Shown: positions 1-7,827 of the stretch, piece by piece | Layout of the letters: the number at the start of each line of letters is the position of its first letter | Position numbering within the stretch: position 1 is the stretch's first letter | Source of the DNA: Planctomycetota bacterium | GTDB taxonomy: Bacteria > Planctomycetota > Phycisphaerae > Phycisphaerales > SM1A02 | NCBI GenBank assembly: GCA_014381305.1 | Contig: JACNLW010000112.1 | Span: 1 to 53,408, forward strand | Length of the DNA: 53,408 nucleotides | Direction: 5' to 3' | Made by a program: the position numbers and the translations under genes | Notes under the pieces: model-generated | Told to the model about the DNA's origin: nothing | Databases searched by the model: none | The model's input: only the letters and a program-made list of their open reading frames with translations

Positions 1-2
1 TA

Positions 3-128
3 GTTGAAATGAATGCGCTTACAAGGACGGGGATAAAACGCCACACTCGATATCAGTTAGCAATACCAATGCAAAAAAATCCTCGGATCATGATTGATGA
101 CGATGGCGAAATCGTTCGTGGCAGTTAA
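3..128 (+). CDS. C-terminal fragment of an unidentified protein (truncated by window start)
   Basis: An open frame runs from the window edge without a stop for 41 codons and ends at TAA 126-128. The visible end is basic, then acidic, and finishes DDDGEIVRGS. It converges on the aminotransferase gene whose stop lies at 166. The fragment is too short to assign a family. It is reported because the frame is open to the edge and the spacing to the convergent gene is typical of this window; a chance open frame cannot be excluded. Confidence 0.45.
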   Translation, partial: VEMNALTRTGIKRHTRYQLAIPMQKNPRIMIDDDGEIVRGS

Positions 129-165
129 TCCGTGCACGACGGGACTGACCCGGAACAATGGCAGA

Positions 166-1455
166 TTACAGTTTTTGAAAGTCGCCCTTGATAGCATTCA
201 CCAAGGCATCAATGTCAGTTTCAGTCATCGGCGTTGAGAGTGCACCTGAGCATGTGTTGATCAGAACAAAACCGGAACCAAACAGATGGTCAAGCATTTG
301 CTTGGTTCGTTCGTTTTCTTCAGTTGTTGTAAATGCTTCTCGGAAGTTTGATGGCGGCGCTTCCTTAAAGTGAATGCGAAACAAAGATCCGCCGCCTGTC
401 ACGCATGCGGTTGCACCAGTTTCTGAAATGGCTTGTTCGATGCCTTCAATTGCTCGCCTAGTGAGTGCATTCAGACGAGCAACAGAGAGCTTGTCAAATT
501 TTTTCATTGCGGTTAATCCCGCTGTAAGTGTAATTGGATTCGCGGAAAAAGTTCCAGAGTGTGGAAAGAGTAGGGGTGTGTTTTTCGGATTCATCACATC
601 CATCACTTCCTTTTTGCCTGCAAGTGCGCCGACAGGAAACCCGCCACCAATCGCTTTGCCAAGCGCAGTTAAATCTGGTGTAATGTCGTAGCGTTCTTGC
701 AACCCGCCATACTCGCTGCGAAATGTAATCACTTCGTCAAGCACAAGCAGTGCACCGTGTTGTTCTGTCCACTCCCGAAGTGCTTCGACGAACTCTTCTT
801 CAGCAGGTCGAAGTCCGACTCGATGGGGCATCAAATCAAGAAGAACGCACGCAATCTCATCTGCGTGTTCATTTAATCGTGCAAGCGCTCGTTCAACATC
901 GTTGAATGGAATAATGACGACATCGTTCAGCGCAGAGTCGGGAGTGCCATGTGCAACAGGAACACTATTTGGTTTGTTCACGTCGCCCCAATTTTCGGGG
1001 GTTGGTGTTTGGCTGACTTCTGCGTAATCATACTGCCCGTGGTACGCGCCTTCGACCTTGGCGATCATGGGTTTTCCCGTATATGCCCTAGACGCTTTTA
1101 GGCATGCCATGATTGCTTCAGTGCCAGAATTAACAAACCGCAATTGTTCAAAAGAATCGTTGCGACTGCATAGATGCTCGGCGTATTCCACTTCAATTTC
1201 GGTTGCCATCGTGAATGCAGTGCCACGCTTCAGTTGTTGCGTGACCGCTTCCACAATTTCCGGATCAGCGTGACCATGCAAAAGCGAGGCCATGTTGTTT
1301 GAAAAATCGATTCGCGAAACGCCCTCAAGGTCAACAAGTTGGCACCCTTTCCCGAAATCGGCGTAGGGTTGCGGTGTTCGCAGCACAGTGTTTCGGCTGA
1401 CGCCACCTGGAAGCACTTCAAGTGCTCGTTTGTATAGATCTTCGCTTCGTGTCAT
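166..1455 (-). CDS. Class III (GSA-like) aminotransferase, probable beta-amino acid transaminase
   Basis: PLP-dependent fold type I enzyme of the glutamate-1-semialdehyde aminomutase-like group, 429 aa. Visible are the phosphate-binding SGTEA (residues 110-114), the cofactor Asp in LVLDEV (Asp240) and the Schiff-base Lys in GKAIGGGFPVGA (Lys267). True GSA aminomutase is excluded as the likely role by context: the gene is last in an operon with a KamA-family 2,3-aminomutase and both CoA-transferase subunits, and its start overlaps the CoA-transferase B stop by 4 nt (ATGA). Characterised beta-phenylalanine transaminases belong to this same subgroup and have similar length, so removal of a 3-amino group from a beta-amino acid is the inferred reaction. 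The exact substrate cannot be read from sequence. Confidence 0.85.
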   Translation of the reverse strand: MTRSEDLYKRALEVLPGGVSRNTVLRTPQPYADFGKGCQLVDLEGVSRIDFSNNMASLLHGHADPEIVEAVTQQLKRGTAFTMATEIEVEYAEHLCSRNDSFEQLRFVNSGTEAIMACLKASRAYTGKPMIAKVEGAYHGQYDYAEVSQTPTPENWGDVNKPNSVPVAHGTPDSALNDVVIIPFNDVERALARLNEHADEIACVLLDLMPHRVGLRPAEEEFVEALREWTEQHGALLVLDEVITFRSEYGGLQERYDITPDLTALGKAIGGGFPVGALAGKKEVMDVMNPKNTPLLFPHSGTFSANPITLTAGLTAMKKFDKLSVARLNALTRRAIEGIEQAISETGATACVTGGGSLFRIHFKEAPPSNFREAFTTTEENERTKQMLDHLFGSGFVLINTCSGALSTPMTETDIDALVNAIKGDFQKL

Positions 1456-2105
1456 GAGGCATTTTCCTGTTTTGGCAGGAGGGGTGCACCAGTTCGTTCT
1501 TGCACATATTCAAAACTAATTTCCGGTGAGAGTTCAACGAGTTGGAACCCATCACTTGTGACTTCAATCACAGCAAGGTCAGTGTAAATACGGTTGACGA
1601 CTCCGACACCTGTAAGTGGGTATGTACATGCCTCGACAAGTTTTGGTTCACCGTTCTTTGTGCAATGTTGTGTGATGACATAGACAGACTTTACGCCCGC
1701 GACCAAATCCATTGCACCGCCAACAGCAGGAATCGCATCTGGTCCGCCAGTCGACCAATTTGCGAGATCGCCACCGCTCGAAACTTGCAATGCACCAAGC
1801 ACACTTAAGTCAAGATGCCCACCTCGAATCATTGAAAAACTATCCGCATGGTGAAAGTACGCAGCACCCGGAAGCGCAGTAACTTGTCGTTTGCCTGCGT
1901 TAATCAGTTCAGGATCACCCTCGCCTTCTTTTGGCGCGGGTCCCATGCCCAGCAGCCCATTTTCAGTGTGATAGATAAACTCTCGATCAGCAGGAACAAA
2001 CTTCGCAACAAGTTCGGGAATACCAATACCGAGATTGACATACGCACCATTTGGAATGTCATGTGCAAGACGTTTAGCCATTTCGTCGCGTGTTAGACCA
2101 CTCAT
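1452..2105 (-). CDS. 3-oxoacid CoA-transferase subunit B
   Basis: Beta subunit of a family I CoA-transferase (AtoA/ScoB type), 217 aa. The catalytic Glu lies in the ENGLLGMGP motif (near residue 48), which forms the glutamyl-CoA thioester. The downstream GGHLDLSVLGALQVS and GGAMDLVAGVK segments are typical of the family. The start overlaps the subunit A stop by 4 nt and the stop overlaps the aminotransferase start by 4 nt, so translation is probably coupled. The family moves CoA from succinyl-CoA or acetyl-CoA to a beta-keto acid. In this operon the acceptor would be the product of the neighbouring transaminase (inference). Confidence 0.92.
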   Translation of the reverse strand: MSGLTRDEMAKRLAHDIPNGAYVNLGIGIPELVAKFVPADREFIYHTENGLLGMGPAPKEGEGDPELINAGKRQVTALPGAAYFHHADSFSMIRGGHLDLSVLGALQVSSGGDLANWSTGGPDAIPAVGGAMDLVAGVKSVYVITQHCTKNGEPKLVEACTYPLTGVGVVNRIYTDLAVIEVTSDGFQLVELSPEISFEYVQERTGAPLLPKQENAS

Positions 2106-2812
2106 GGATATGTTTCTCCTGCTGCAACCAAAGCGGATTCAAGAAGCGGTTCATCAACCTCAATAACTCGTTGGACAAATATTCCGGGGGTGATGATTGT
2201 TTCAGGATCAAGTTCACCGGCTTGTACAATGTGTTGTACTTGCGCAACTGTTGTCTTGCCCGCCATCGCCATGAGCGGGCTGAAGTTTCGAGCAGTCTTG
2301 TTGTACAGAAGATTACCGTGCGTATCTGCTTTGCGAGCTTTGATCAGTGAAAAGTCTGCGGTTAATCCATACTCCAATACGTAATTTCTCCCTTTGATTT
2401 CCCGTACTTCTTTACCTTCGCCAAGTGGCGTACCGACAGAAGTGGGGGTGTAAAACGCAGGAATGCCTGAACCACCAGCGCGGATGCGTTCTGCAAGAGT
2501 GCCTTGGGGGACAAGTTCAAGTTCGATTTCATTGTCGTGGTAAAGTTTTGGGAAGACAGTTGAGTTTGCTGTTCTAGGGTAGGAGCAAATCATTTTTGAA
2601 ACGCGGTGTGCCTTGATGAGTGCAGCGAGTCCGACTTCACCACTTCCGGTGTTGTTATTGATGACAGTTAGGTTTGTAGCACCATGGTCAATGAGGGCGT
2701 GGATGAGTTCGATCGGACTTCCCGCTTCACCGAAGCCACCGATCATGACAGTTGCACCATCGAATACATCTGCAACAGCTTCTTTTGTGCTCGCAATCTG
2801 CTTATGAAGCAT
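2102..2812 (-). CDS. 3-oxoacid CoA-transferase subunit A
   Basis: Alpha subunit of the same heteromeric CoA-transferase (AtoD/ScoA type), 236 aa. The N-terminal CoA-binding motif GGFGEAGSP is at about residues 25-33, and the segment AERIRAGGSGIPAFYTP is characteristic of the family. It overlaps the preceding aminomutase gene by 11 nt and the following subunit B gene by 4 nt. Together the subunits form the CoA-activating step of the operon. Confidence 0.92.
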   Translation of the reverse strand: MLHKQIASTKEAVADVFDGATVMIGGFGEAGSPIELIHALIDHGATNLTVINNNTGSGEVGLAALIKAHRVSKMICSYPRTANSTVFPKLYHDNEIELELVPQGTLAERIRAGGSGIPAFYTPTSVGTPLGEGKEVREIKGRNYVLEYGLTADFSLIKARKADTHGNLLYNKTARNFSPLMAMAGKTTVAQVQHIVQAGELDPETIITPGIFVQRVIEVDEPLLESALVAAGETYP

Positions 2813-4226
2813 TGGTTATTTCTTTTACGCGAGTGTAATCAAACAGTCCTGCTTCATCGAATAGGACGCGGTCTTCGTAATCGTCAAACCAAATGGCTTC
2901 TGGGTTACGTCCAACAATACAGACTTTTCCCCGAAGTGGTGCGTCTGCGGCATTACGCAAAAGTTTAAATATCACAACGCCATGTTCACTTCCTGCAAGA
3001 CCAGGAATAGGTTCGTTTGTGACTGCCGCAACCTCAGTTTTGCCTAAGTAATGCGTAATTGATAATCGTGCATGCGCTTCGACTCCTGAAAGTCCTTTTT
3101 GTGAGTTGTTCAGTGTTTGCCAAGCAGTTTCGATTGGAACATTGAAATAGCGGTGGGCAATAATGTCTCGGCCGCAGAAGAAGTAATGGTTCTCAGCACC
3201 GACTCGTTTTAACGCGCGTTGCATGATGCGAAGTGCGTCGGAATCATCATTCACACCTTTAATAATTGGCGATTGATTTTCTACGCTGATCCAACCACGT
3301 GAAACGAGTCCTTTCATCGCTTTGTCTGTTGCAGGAATCCATTTGTAAATGCCCGACTCGTCTGGGATGTAACTTCCGTTTTCATCTTTGGCAAGAAACT
3401 CGTCAGGATGATTGAAATGAATCAAAACGCGCAGGCCAACCTCTGGGTAAGTTTCATGGAAATTGTCAAGCATAGTGAGGAACGCGTCGTCAAAACGCTC
3501 TGGGTAAAACGCCATTTCCTTCGTGCCGATTCGAATGGCTTCGATGCCACTTTCCGCAAGTGCTGAAAGCCATGCAGCAATTTTGGAATTTGCAAGCACC
3601 ATTGGGTCGCCTCCCGAAAGAAGTATCTCTCGCAACTTTTCGCGGCCGGATTCTGGGTGCCTTCCACCATTCGTTTCAACAGCAGCGTTATGTTCTTTAA
3701 TGTACCCAACTATTTCTGGAATTTGAGCAAGTTTTTTCTTCGCAACTGTGCCGTCGTGTCGTTCCACTTCCTTGCGTGCTATCAACTCTTCGCGATAACA
3801 AAAACGGCAATGCGAAGAACATGTAGAAATGACATACATCAAACCCATTTCGTATTTATGGAGTAATCCTGGAACTGGGCTGTAATCCATTTGATACCCA
3901 GGATCTTCTGAGCCGCAAAGATCTTCTGTTTCTTCTGGCGATGCTTTGACAATTTTTTGAACTGATTTGCTGTTCTTTGCAATGTTGAAATAGTGGTTTG
4001 TCATTTTCACTGGCATGCGGTCTTCAACATCGCGATCCGTATCTTTCAAAATACGAAGCGCATCGATTTCGCTTGTTGTATAAAAGCTCTGCATTTCTTC
4101 AGGCGCTTTATCTGAGAAGAAGGGGTTTAATCCGTTGGCGATTTCTCGTTGGTACTTCGGGCTCTCGACGGTATCGAGGAATTGCTGCTCGCGGGCTGTT
4201 GGGGTATAGGTCATCTTTTCAGTCAT
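2802..4226 (-). CDS. KamA-family radical SAM 2,3-aminomutase, substrate probably not lysine
   Basis: Radical SAM/PLP enzyme, 474 aa against about 416 for clostridial lysine 2,3-aminomutase. The cluster motif CSSHCRFC gives Cys136, Cys140 and Cys143, and Arg145 corresponds to the residue that binds the substrate alpha-carboxylate. LSGGDP (203-208) and the PLP Lys (Lys396, in LGKTEV) are present. By hand alignment to the Clostridium subterminale enzyme, the two Asp residues that hold the lysine epsilon-ammonium (293 and 330) are replaced by Arg353 and by Ser389 or Ile390. An insertion of about 45 residues follows the cluster loop. It is the first gene of a four-gene operon, divergent from an RpiR-family regulator. 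AblB, KamDE and kdd/kce-like partners are absent nearby. Family membership is secure; the substrate is not. Confidence 0.88.
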   Translation of the reverse strand: MTEKMTYTPTAREQQFLDTVESPKYQREIANGLNPFFSDKAPEEMQSFYTTSEIDALRILKDTDRDVEDRMPVKMTNHYFNIAKNSKSVQKIVKASPEETEDLCGSEDPGYQMDYSPVPGLLHKYEMGLMYVISTCSSHCRFCYREELIARKEVERHDGTVAKKKLAQIPEIVGYIKEHNAAVETNGGRHPESGREKLREILLSGGDPMVLANSKIAAWLSALAESGIEAIRIGTKEMAFYPERFDDAFLTMLDNFHETYPEVGLRVLIHFNHPDEFLAKDENGSYIPDESGIYKWIPATDKAMKGLVSRGWISVENQSPIIKGVNDDSDALRIMQRALKRVGAENHYFFCGRDIIAHRYFNVPIETAWQTLNNSQKGLSGVEAHARLSITHYLGKTEVAAVTNEPIPGLAGSEHGVVIFKLLRNAADAPLRGKVCIVGRNPEAIWFDDYEDRVLFDEAGLFDYTRVKEITNAS

Positions 4227-4269
4227 GTTGAGGCCTTTGTAGGTAAGTGTTATCGGTCATTGCTTCTGA

Positions 4270-4285
4270 TGTAACAAGGTGTACA
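4270..4285. promoter_or_regulatory. Operator-like palindrome, distal copy
   Basis: The 16-mer TGTAACAAGGTGTACA has TGTA...TACA ends. It lies in the divergent gap between the aminomutase operon and the RpiR-family regulator. A close second copy starts 31 bp away, about three helical turns, so both would face the same side of the DNA. Inferred binding site for the adjacent regulator. Confidence 0.5.
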
Positions 4286-4295
4286 ATAGAGTATG

Positions 4296-4301
4296 TATAA
4301 T
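4296..4301 (+). promoter_or_regulatory. Consensus -10 box of the RpiR-family regulator
   Basis: A perfect TATAAT lies 30 bp before the preferred TTG start. No good -35 is seen about 17 bp upstream, where the distal operator copy sits instead. The last base overlaps the proximal operator copy, a layout that suits autorepression. Confidence 0.4.
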
Positions 4302-4316
4302 GTAACAAATTGTGCA
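4301..4316. promoter_or_regulatory. Operator-like palindrome, proximal copy
   Basis: TGTAACAAATTGTGCA shares its first eight bases with the distal copy and is an imperfect palindrome. It overlaps the -10 box and a possible upstream TTG start at 4310, which argues that the true start is the later TTG at 4331. Confidence 0.5.
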
Positions 4317-4330
4317 ACGGAGTTCCAGTT

Positions 4331-5152
4331 TTGAGTCTAAAAAACGATATTGCGACCATAAATGATCGATTAACACGTACCCAGCGTCGAATAGCCGAAG
4401 CGGTGATCGAAGACGAATCGCTTCTCACGTTCGGAAACGTGACGACCCTTGCAGCACGTGTGGGAACGAGCAGGGCGTCCATTGTGCGGTTTGCGACAAA
4501 ACTTGGGTACGCAGGATTCAGCGAATTGCAACAGAGTGCTCGCGATGAAGTTTCAAAGAAACGCACGCGGCCAAGTCAACGGGTGCGGAGTGATGCATCG
4601 CTTGAACCCCTTCAAGACAAAATAGAGAGCGCAGTCCGATCAGTCTTTGAAGTGCTTCATCAAGACCGACTCAATGGCATGGCTTCTCCACTGGCAACAG
4701 CGAATCATGTGTGGGTGCTCTCTGGGGAAACGTCAAGGAGTGGTGCAATTGCACTCACAAGTGGACTTTCTATGGTTCGTTCTAATGTAATGCTTGTTGA
4801 TGAGCATTCAACTGGTCGAGAGTTGTGCGGCGCACAAAAGGGTGATGTCGCAGTAGTGTTTGATTTTTCAAGGTACCGCCGTCATGCTGTTGATGCAGCA
4901 AGAATGCTTGCTGACCTTGGTGTCACCATTGTTGCGATTACCGATAGTCCGTTGTCACCACTTTCTTCCTTAACTGACATTCGTTGCGAACTTGACATTC
5001 CAGCGGTGGGGCCGTTTGATAGTTCAGTGCCAGCAGTGATTGTTGCGGAGTTACTTGTCTCTCAAGTGGTGCGTGAACTCGGTGACAAAGCACGCGACCG
5101 TATTGATCGCCTTGAAACACTTTGGCAAGCGACTGATACATTTCTTATCTAA
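4331..5152 (+). CDS. RpiR/MurR-family transcriptional regulator (HTH + SIS)
   Basis: A 273-aa regulator with an N-terminal HTH_6 domain (about residues 1-75; the segment RVGTSRASIVRFATKLGY is the recognition region) and a C-terminal SIS sugar/phosphate-binding fold (about 100-250; VWVLSGETSRSGAIAL and AVVFDFSRYRRHAVDAA). I chose TTG 4331 because GGAG (4319-4322) sits 8 nt upstream and the protein then begins SLKNDIATINDRLT as in family members. The open frame extends to a TTG at 4310, inside an operator-like site. It is transcribed away from the aminomutase operon, so it is the likely local regulator. Most relatives sense sugar phosphates, but some act in amino acid catabolism. Confidence 0.88.
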   Translation: MSLKNDIATINDRLTRTQRRIAEAVIEDESLLTFGNVTTLAARVGTSRASIVRFATKLGYAGFSELQQSARDEVSKKRTRPSQRVRSDASLEPLQDKIESAVRSVFEVLHQDRLNGMASPLATANHVWVLSGETSRSGAIALTSGLSMVRSNVMLVDEHSTGRELCGAQKGDVAVVFDFSRYRRHAVDAARMLADLGVTIVAITDSPLSPLSSLTDIRCELDIPAVGPFDSSVPAVIVAELLVSQVVRELGDKARDRIDRLETLWQATDTFLI

Positions 5153-5240
5153 AATTGATCGAATCGCGACGGTAATAACTATATCTGCAACTTCACTGTT
5201 GGTTTTATACAGGACGAAGATATTGAAGTGGCGGGTGGAA

Positions 5241-6434
5241 TTATTCGTGAGATTCGATGAGTGTTTGTAACGCCTTTGTGCTCAGGTTCACGCTCATGGA
5301 CATGTTTGCATTTTCGAACACTTTAAGTTTCGTATGGAACACAAAATCACGAGATGTACCAGAGGGTAATGTGATTGACGGTTTGCTGAACAACGCAACT
5401 CTTTGCATGTTTATATTTCTTGTTTCTAGGTGAGCTTTAAATTGGTCGATCCATCTCATAGCGTCTTGCCCCATGAGTTTTTCTTTCGCATTTAGTGGTC
5501 CCGTTACCCAGACCCAAACTTTCGTCGTGCCTTCTTCTCTATTTGGCACAAGTGCTTCTAAAAGGGATGTTGCTCTTGCGCAATCGGCCGAGTCGGATAA
5601 ATCGTATCGTTCTATCGCAATGTCACCATCTTCGAGCCGTCGTTTGTAGATGGTTTTTGTGCATCCATCAATAAAACTCGTAGGGATGTCAAGGTGAGGT
5701 GGAGCGGTACCTTTACCTTCGGATTTTTCCTTCACGTTTGGGTTTTCAACAAAAATTGGGATAATATGGTTTTGTCGGACTGAAGTTCCAAAGTAGTTGC
5801 AATCAGATTTGCTTATCAATTCGGAGCCAACTTGTAGGACTTGTGTTGCTCCAAGTTTTGACGCCTGAGCAAGCTCTTTCGCATATGAATACATTTGAAT
5901 AATTGTTTGGCGGGCATTCCTTTTTTGTTCGAGGTTCTGGATTTTTCCAGTTACTCTTTTGAACAGGGCATCACTTGGAGGAAAACTGCCAAACAATTCT
6001 TGTGGCGATGTTATTGTTGCCCAATTGTTATCGTCATCAATGGGAAATATAATTGGGAGGAGGATAGCCTTTTTATTCTTTGCAAGGAATGTAGCACTCG
6101 TGACCCAACTCGGTGGAAGAATAAGCGAGTGTGGACGATGTCTGTACGGGTGATCTTGTTGGCTGTAGAGTGAATCACGAAGGACAAAAATAGCTTTGCA
6201 GCAAGTTGAAGCAGCTTGCCAACGGCTAGCGACAAGTGCACCGTTAACATAATTGCCAGCAGTGTTTTTTGGACCACGCATGGAAATGTTATTCCCTTCA
6301 TATCGAAGGTTTTTGTACAACATTTCAGAGTGAGAATATATGCGAGGAACGATTCGATCATATGTAGTTGGTGCACGGAAGTTACTTGATTGCCCCAAGC
6401 AAGTCATTGCTAATAGTAAAAACTCGCTGACCAT
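5241..6434 (-). CDS. Unrecognised 397-aa protein
   Basis: I do not recognise this protein. The first 20 residues are hydrophobic and end LLAMTCLGQSS, which could be a weak signal peptide, though the segment is short. The body has mixed composition, with the stretch KAILLPIIFPIDDDNNW near residue 125, a charged helix around 165-190 (KIQNLEQKRNARQTIIQMY) and a beta-rich C-terminus. There are no clear catalytic motifs or repeats. It converges with the RpiR-family regulator with 88 bp between stops. The long uninterrupted frame supports a real gene. Confidence 0.6.
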   Translation of the reverse strand: MVSEFLLLAMTCLGQSSNFRAPTTYDRIVPRIYSHSEMLYKNLRYEGNNISMRGPKNTAGNYVNGALVASRWQAASTCCKAIFVLRDSLYSQQDHPYRHRPHSLILPPSWVTSATFLAKNKKAILLPIIFPIDDDNNWATITSPQELFGSFPPSDALFKRVTGKIQNLEQKRNARQTIIQMYSYAKELAQASKLGATQVLQVGSELISKSDCNYFGTSVRQNHIIPIFVENPNVKEKSEGKGTAPPHLDIPTSFIDGCTKTIYKRRLEDGDIAIERYDLSDSADCARATSLLEALVPNREEGTTKVWVWVTGPLNAKEKLMGQDAMRWIDQFKAHLETRNINMQRVALFSKPSITLPSGTSRDFVFHTKLKVFENANMSMSVNLSTKALQTLIESHE

Positions 6435-6585
6435 ACCTATACATCGTACTCCCTATGCCAGAGCCACCAACGGTGAAACATTTTATAAATGAAGTATGTT
6501 ATGCGATTCCATCTCATGTTTTCCGGCCTTCAAAAATGGGATCGAAGTTAGATGTAACAACATGAGCTGACGTGCAGGTGGGGAA

Positions 6586-7653
6586 CTACAAACAAGTACC
6601 CCAAGAGTCGATAACCATGAGTAGGTCGGATACATTCACGATGCCGTCGTTGTTCACATCAGCAGGGGAGTCTGCGAGTCCCCACTGGTCGATGACTACA
6701 AGTATGTCGCCTACATCAACAACGCCACTATCATCTGCATCTCCATCGCAGTTGCTCAGTTCGCAATCGCCATCTGCGCAAACAGAATCTGGGCCATGCC
6801 ATGTACCAGACCCAGCAAGGCAGCCCGACTCTGAAAGATTGTCAATACACCCACCAGCTGTACCAACGCAGCATGCGCCGGTCGCACTTTGTATCGGATA
6901 CATGGATCGCAGTGTCTCGATGTCCCCATTACTAAGGTAGTCCCGCTGCCCCATAACATCCTGAAACTCTTCGTATCCGGGCAAACAGGTCATGGTTGGG
7001 CAACCGGTGTTGAAACCCCATTGACTGTAGTGCATGACCGATTCGAAATCGTACTCCCCATAGTTGGGGCACTGCCCGCATATGTTGTAGTTGTAGGCAT
7101 AGTTGGAATCGATGCATTCCCAGTTCACCGTAATGTAGTTATCGCGATCGGACCGGCTCTGCTGGTGCAGCCGACCCAATGCGTGGATCAACTCATGGCA
7201 GATGATAAATTGATAGCTCCAGTTGTACATGCTGAGATTCTGACTTCCGCCCTGCATGCCGACGGAGGACCAGTTGCCGCCGCCTTCAATGATGTGGATG
7301 TAGTCGGGTTCATTGGTGCGGGGGATGAAGACCGTGCCCATCTCGGTCGCGGTCTCAAGAACATCCATCGCCGCACGGGTTCGATCACGATTCAGTTGGC
7401 TGATAGAGGCGTCGAAATCGTAGTAGACGGTTCCAGCGGGCCATAGCGTTCCCCACGTCACACCTCGGTTCTCTGTAATGGGACCAAGATCACAGGGCAT
7501 GATCTCACGGATACTGCCTCGTGGTTCATCCGCATTAACCGCTGCTTGAATGTTGTCAAAATCTGCCTTGCCGTCATCATCTACAGTCCACGTTTTAGCG
7601 AACGCAACACCACTCAACACACACGCGACCAAACAAGTAATTAGTTTCTTCAT
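6586..7653 (-). CDS. Secreted astacin-family (M12A) metalloprotease with dockerin-like C-terminus
   Basis: I place the start at the ATG giving MKKLITC, 7 codons inside the longest frame, because AAAGG lies just upstream and this yields a standard signal peptide (cleavage after VAFA). A short segment TVDDDGKADFDNIQAAV resembles the opening of beta-helix proteins. The protease domain carries HELIHALGRLH, the three-His zinc site of astacins, followed by QQSRSDRD, and the Met-turn SVMHYS. The usual Glu after the third His is Gln. After the catalytic domain comes a cysteine block (GACCVG...C...C) frequent in Phycisphaerae exoproteins, then two calcium-loop repeats (DGDADDSGVVDVGDIL and DVNNDGIVNVSDLL) like dockerin type I. 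Likely an exported protease; cellulosome attachment is not implied. Confidence 0.88.
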   Translation of the reverse strand: MKKLITCLVACVLSGVAFAKTWTVDDDGKADFDNIQAAVNADEPRGSIREIMPCDLGPITENRGVTWGTLWPAGTVYYDFDASISQLNRDRTRAAMDVLETATEMGTVFIPRTNEPDYIHIIEGGGNWSSVGMQGGSQNLSMYNWSYQFIICHELIHALGRLHQQSRSDRDNYITVNWECIDSNYAYNYNICGQCPNYGEYDFESVMHYSQWGFNTGCPTMTCLPGYEEFQDVMGQRDYLSNGDIETLRSMYPIQSATGACCVGTAGGCIDNLSESGCLAGSGTWHGPDSVCADGDCELSNCDGDADDSGVVDVGDILVVIDQWGLADSPADVNNDGIVNVSDLLMVIDSWGTCL

Positions 7654-7740
7654 CTCCAAACCTTTCCCGGGCATCGCCCGTACTTACAACCATTGTTACA
7701 CGAGGCGGTGGGAATAGCAAGGTAAATATGCGAAATTCAA

Positions 7741-7767
7741 ACAGGACTCGCTTGCCGCGAGTCCTGT
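7741..7767 (-). terminator. Hairpin downstream of tRNA-Val
   Basis: An 11-bp perfect stem (ACAGGACTCGC with its complement) closes a 5-nt loop. On the minus strand it is followed by a short T-rich stretch (TTTGAATTT), a weak intrinsic terminator. Ten bases of one arm (ACAGGACTCG) repeat the T-arm region of the tRNA gene at 7830-7839. Confidence 0.55.
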
Positions 7768-7777
7768 ATCAAGCAGC

Positions 7778-7827
7778 GGCCCATTAGATAAGCCAATAGC
7801 AATTGCTATTGGCTTATCTAATGGGCC
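7778..7827. repeat. Perfect 50-bp palindrome joined to the tRNA-Val 3' end
   Basis: Two 25-nt arms (7778-7802 and 7803-7827) are exact reverse complements with no spacer; the centre reads GCAATTGC. The right arm includes the last bases of the tRNA acceptor stem (GGGCC) and the discriminator position, so in the primary transcript the tRNA 3' trailer could fold on itself or compete with acceptor pairing. Symmetry ends abruptly outside the arms. Confidence 0.9.

Noticed and set aside
166-4226. Classical lysine fermentation (kam) cluster
   Set aside because: KamD/E, kdd and kce are absent and the aminomutase lacks the lysine side-chain Asp pair, so the standard pathway label would mislead.
4310-4330. 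Upstream TTG start for the RpiR-family regulator
   Set aside because: It lies within an operator-like site and has no ribosome site, whereas TTG 4331 has GGAG at 8 nt.
6889-7446. 185-codon plus-strand frame opposite the astacin gene
   Set aside because: Antisense to a gene with a complete zinc-site motif; Val/Asp-rich shadow without domain features.
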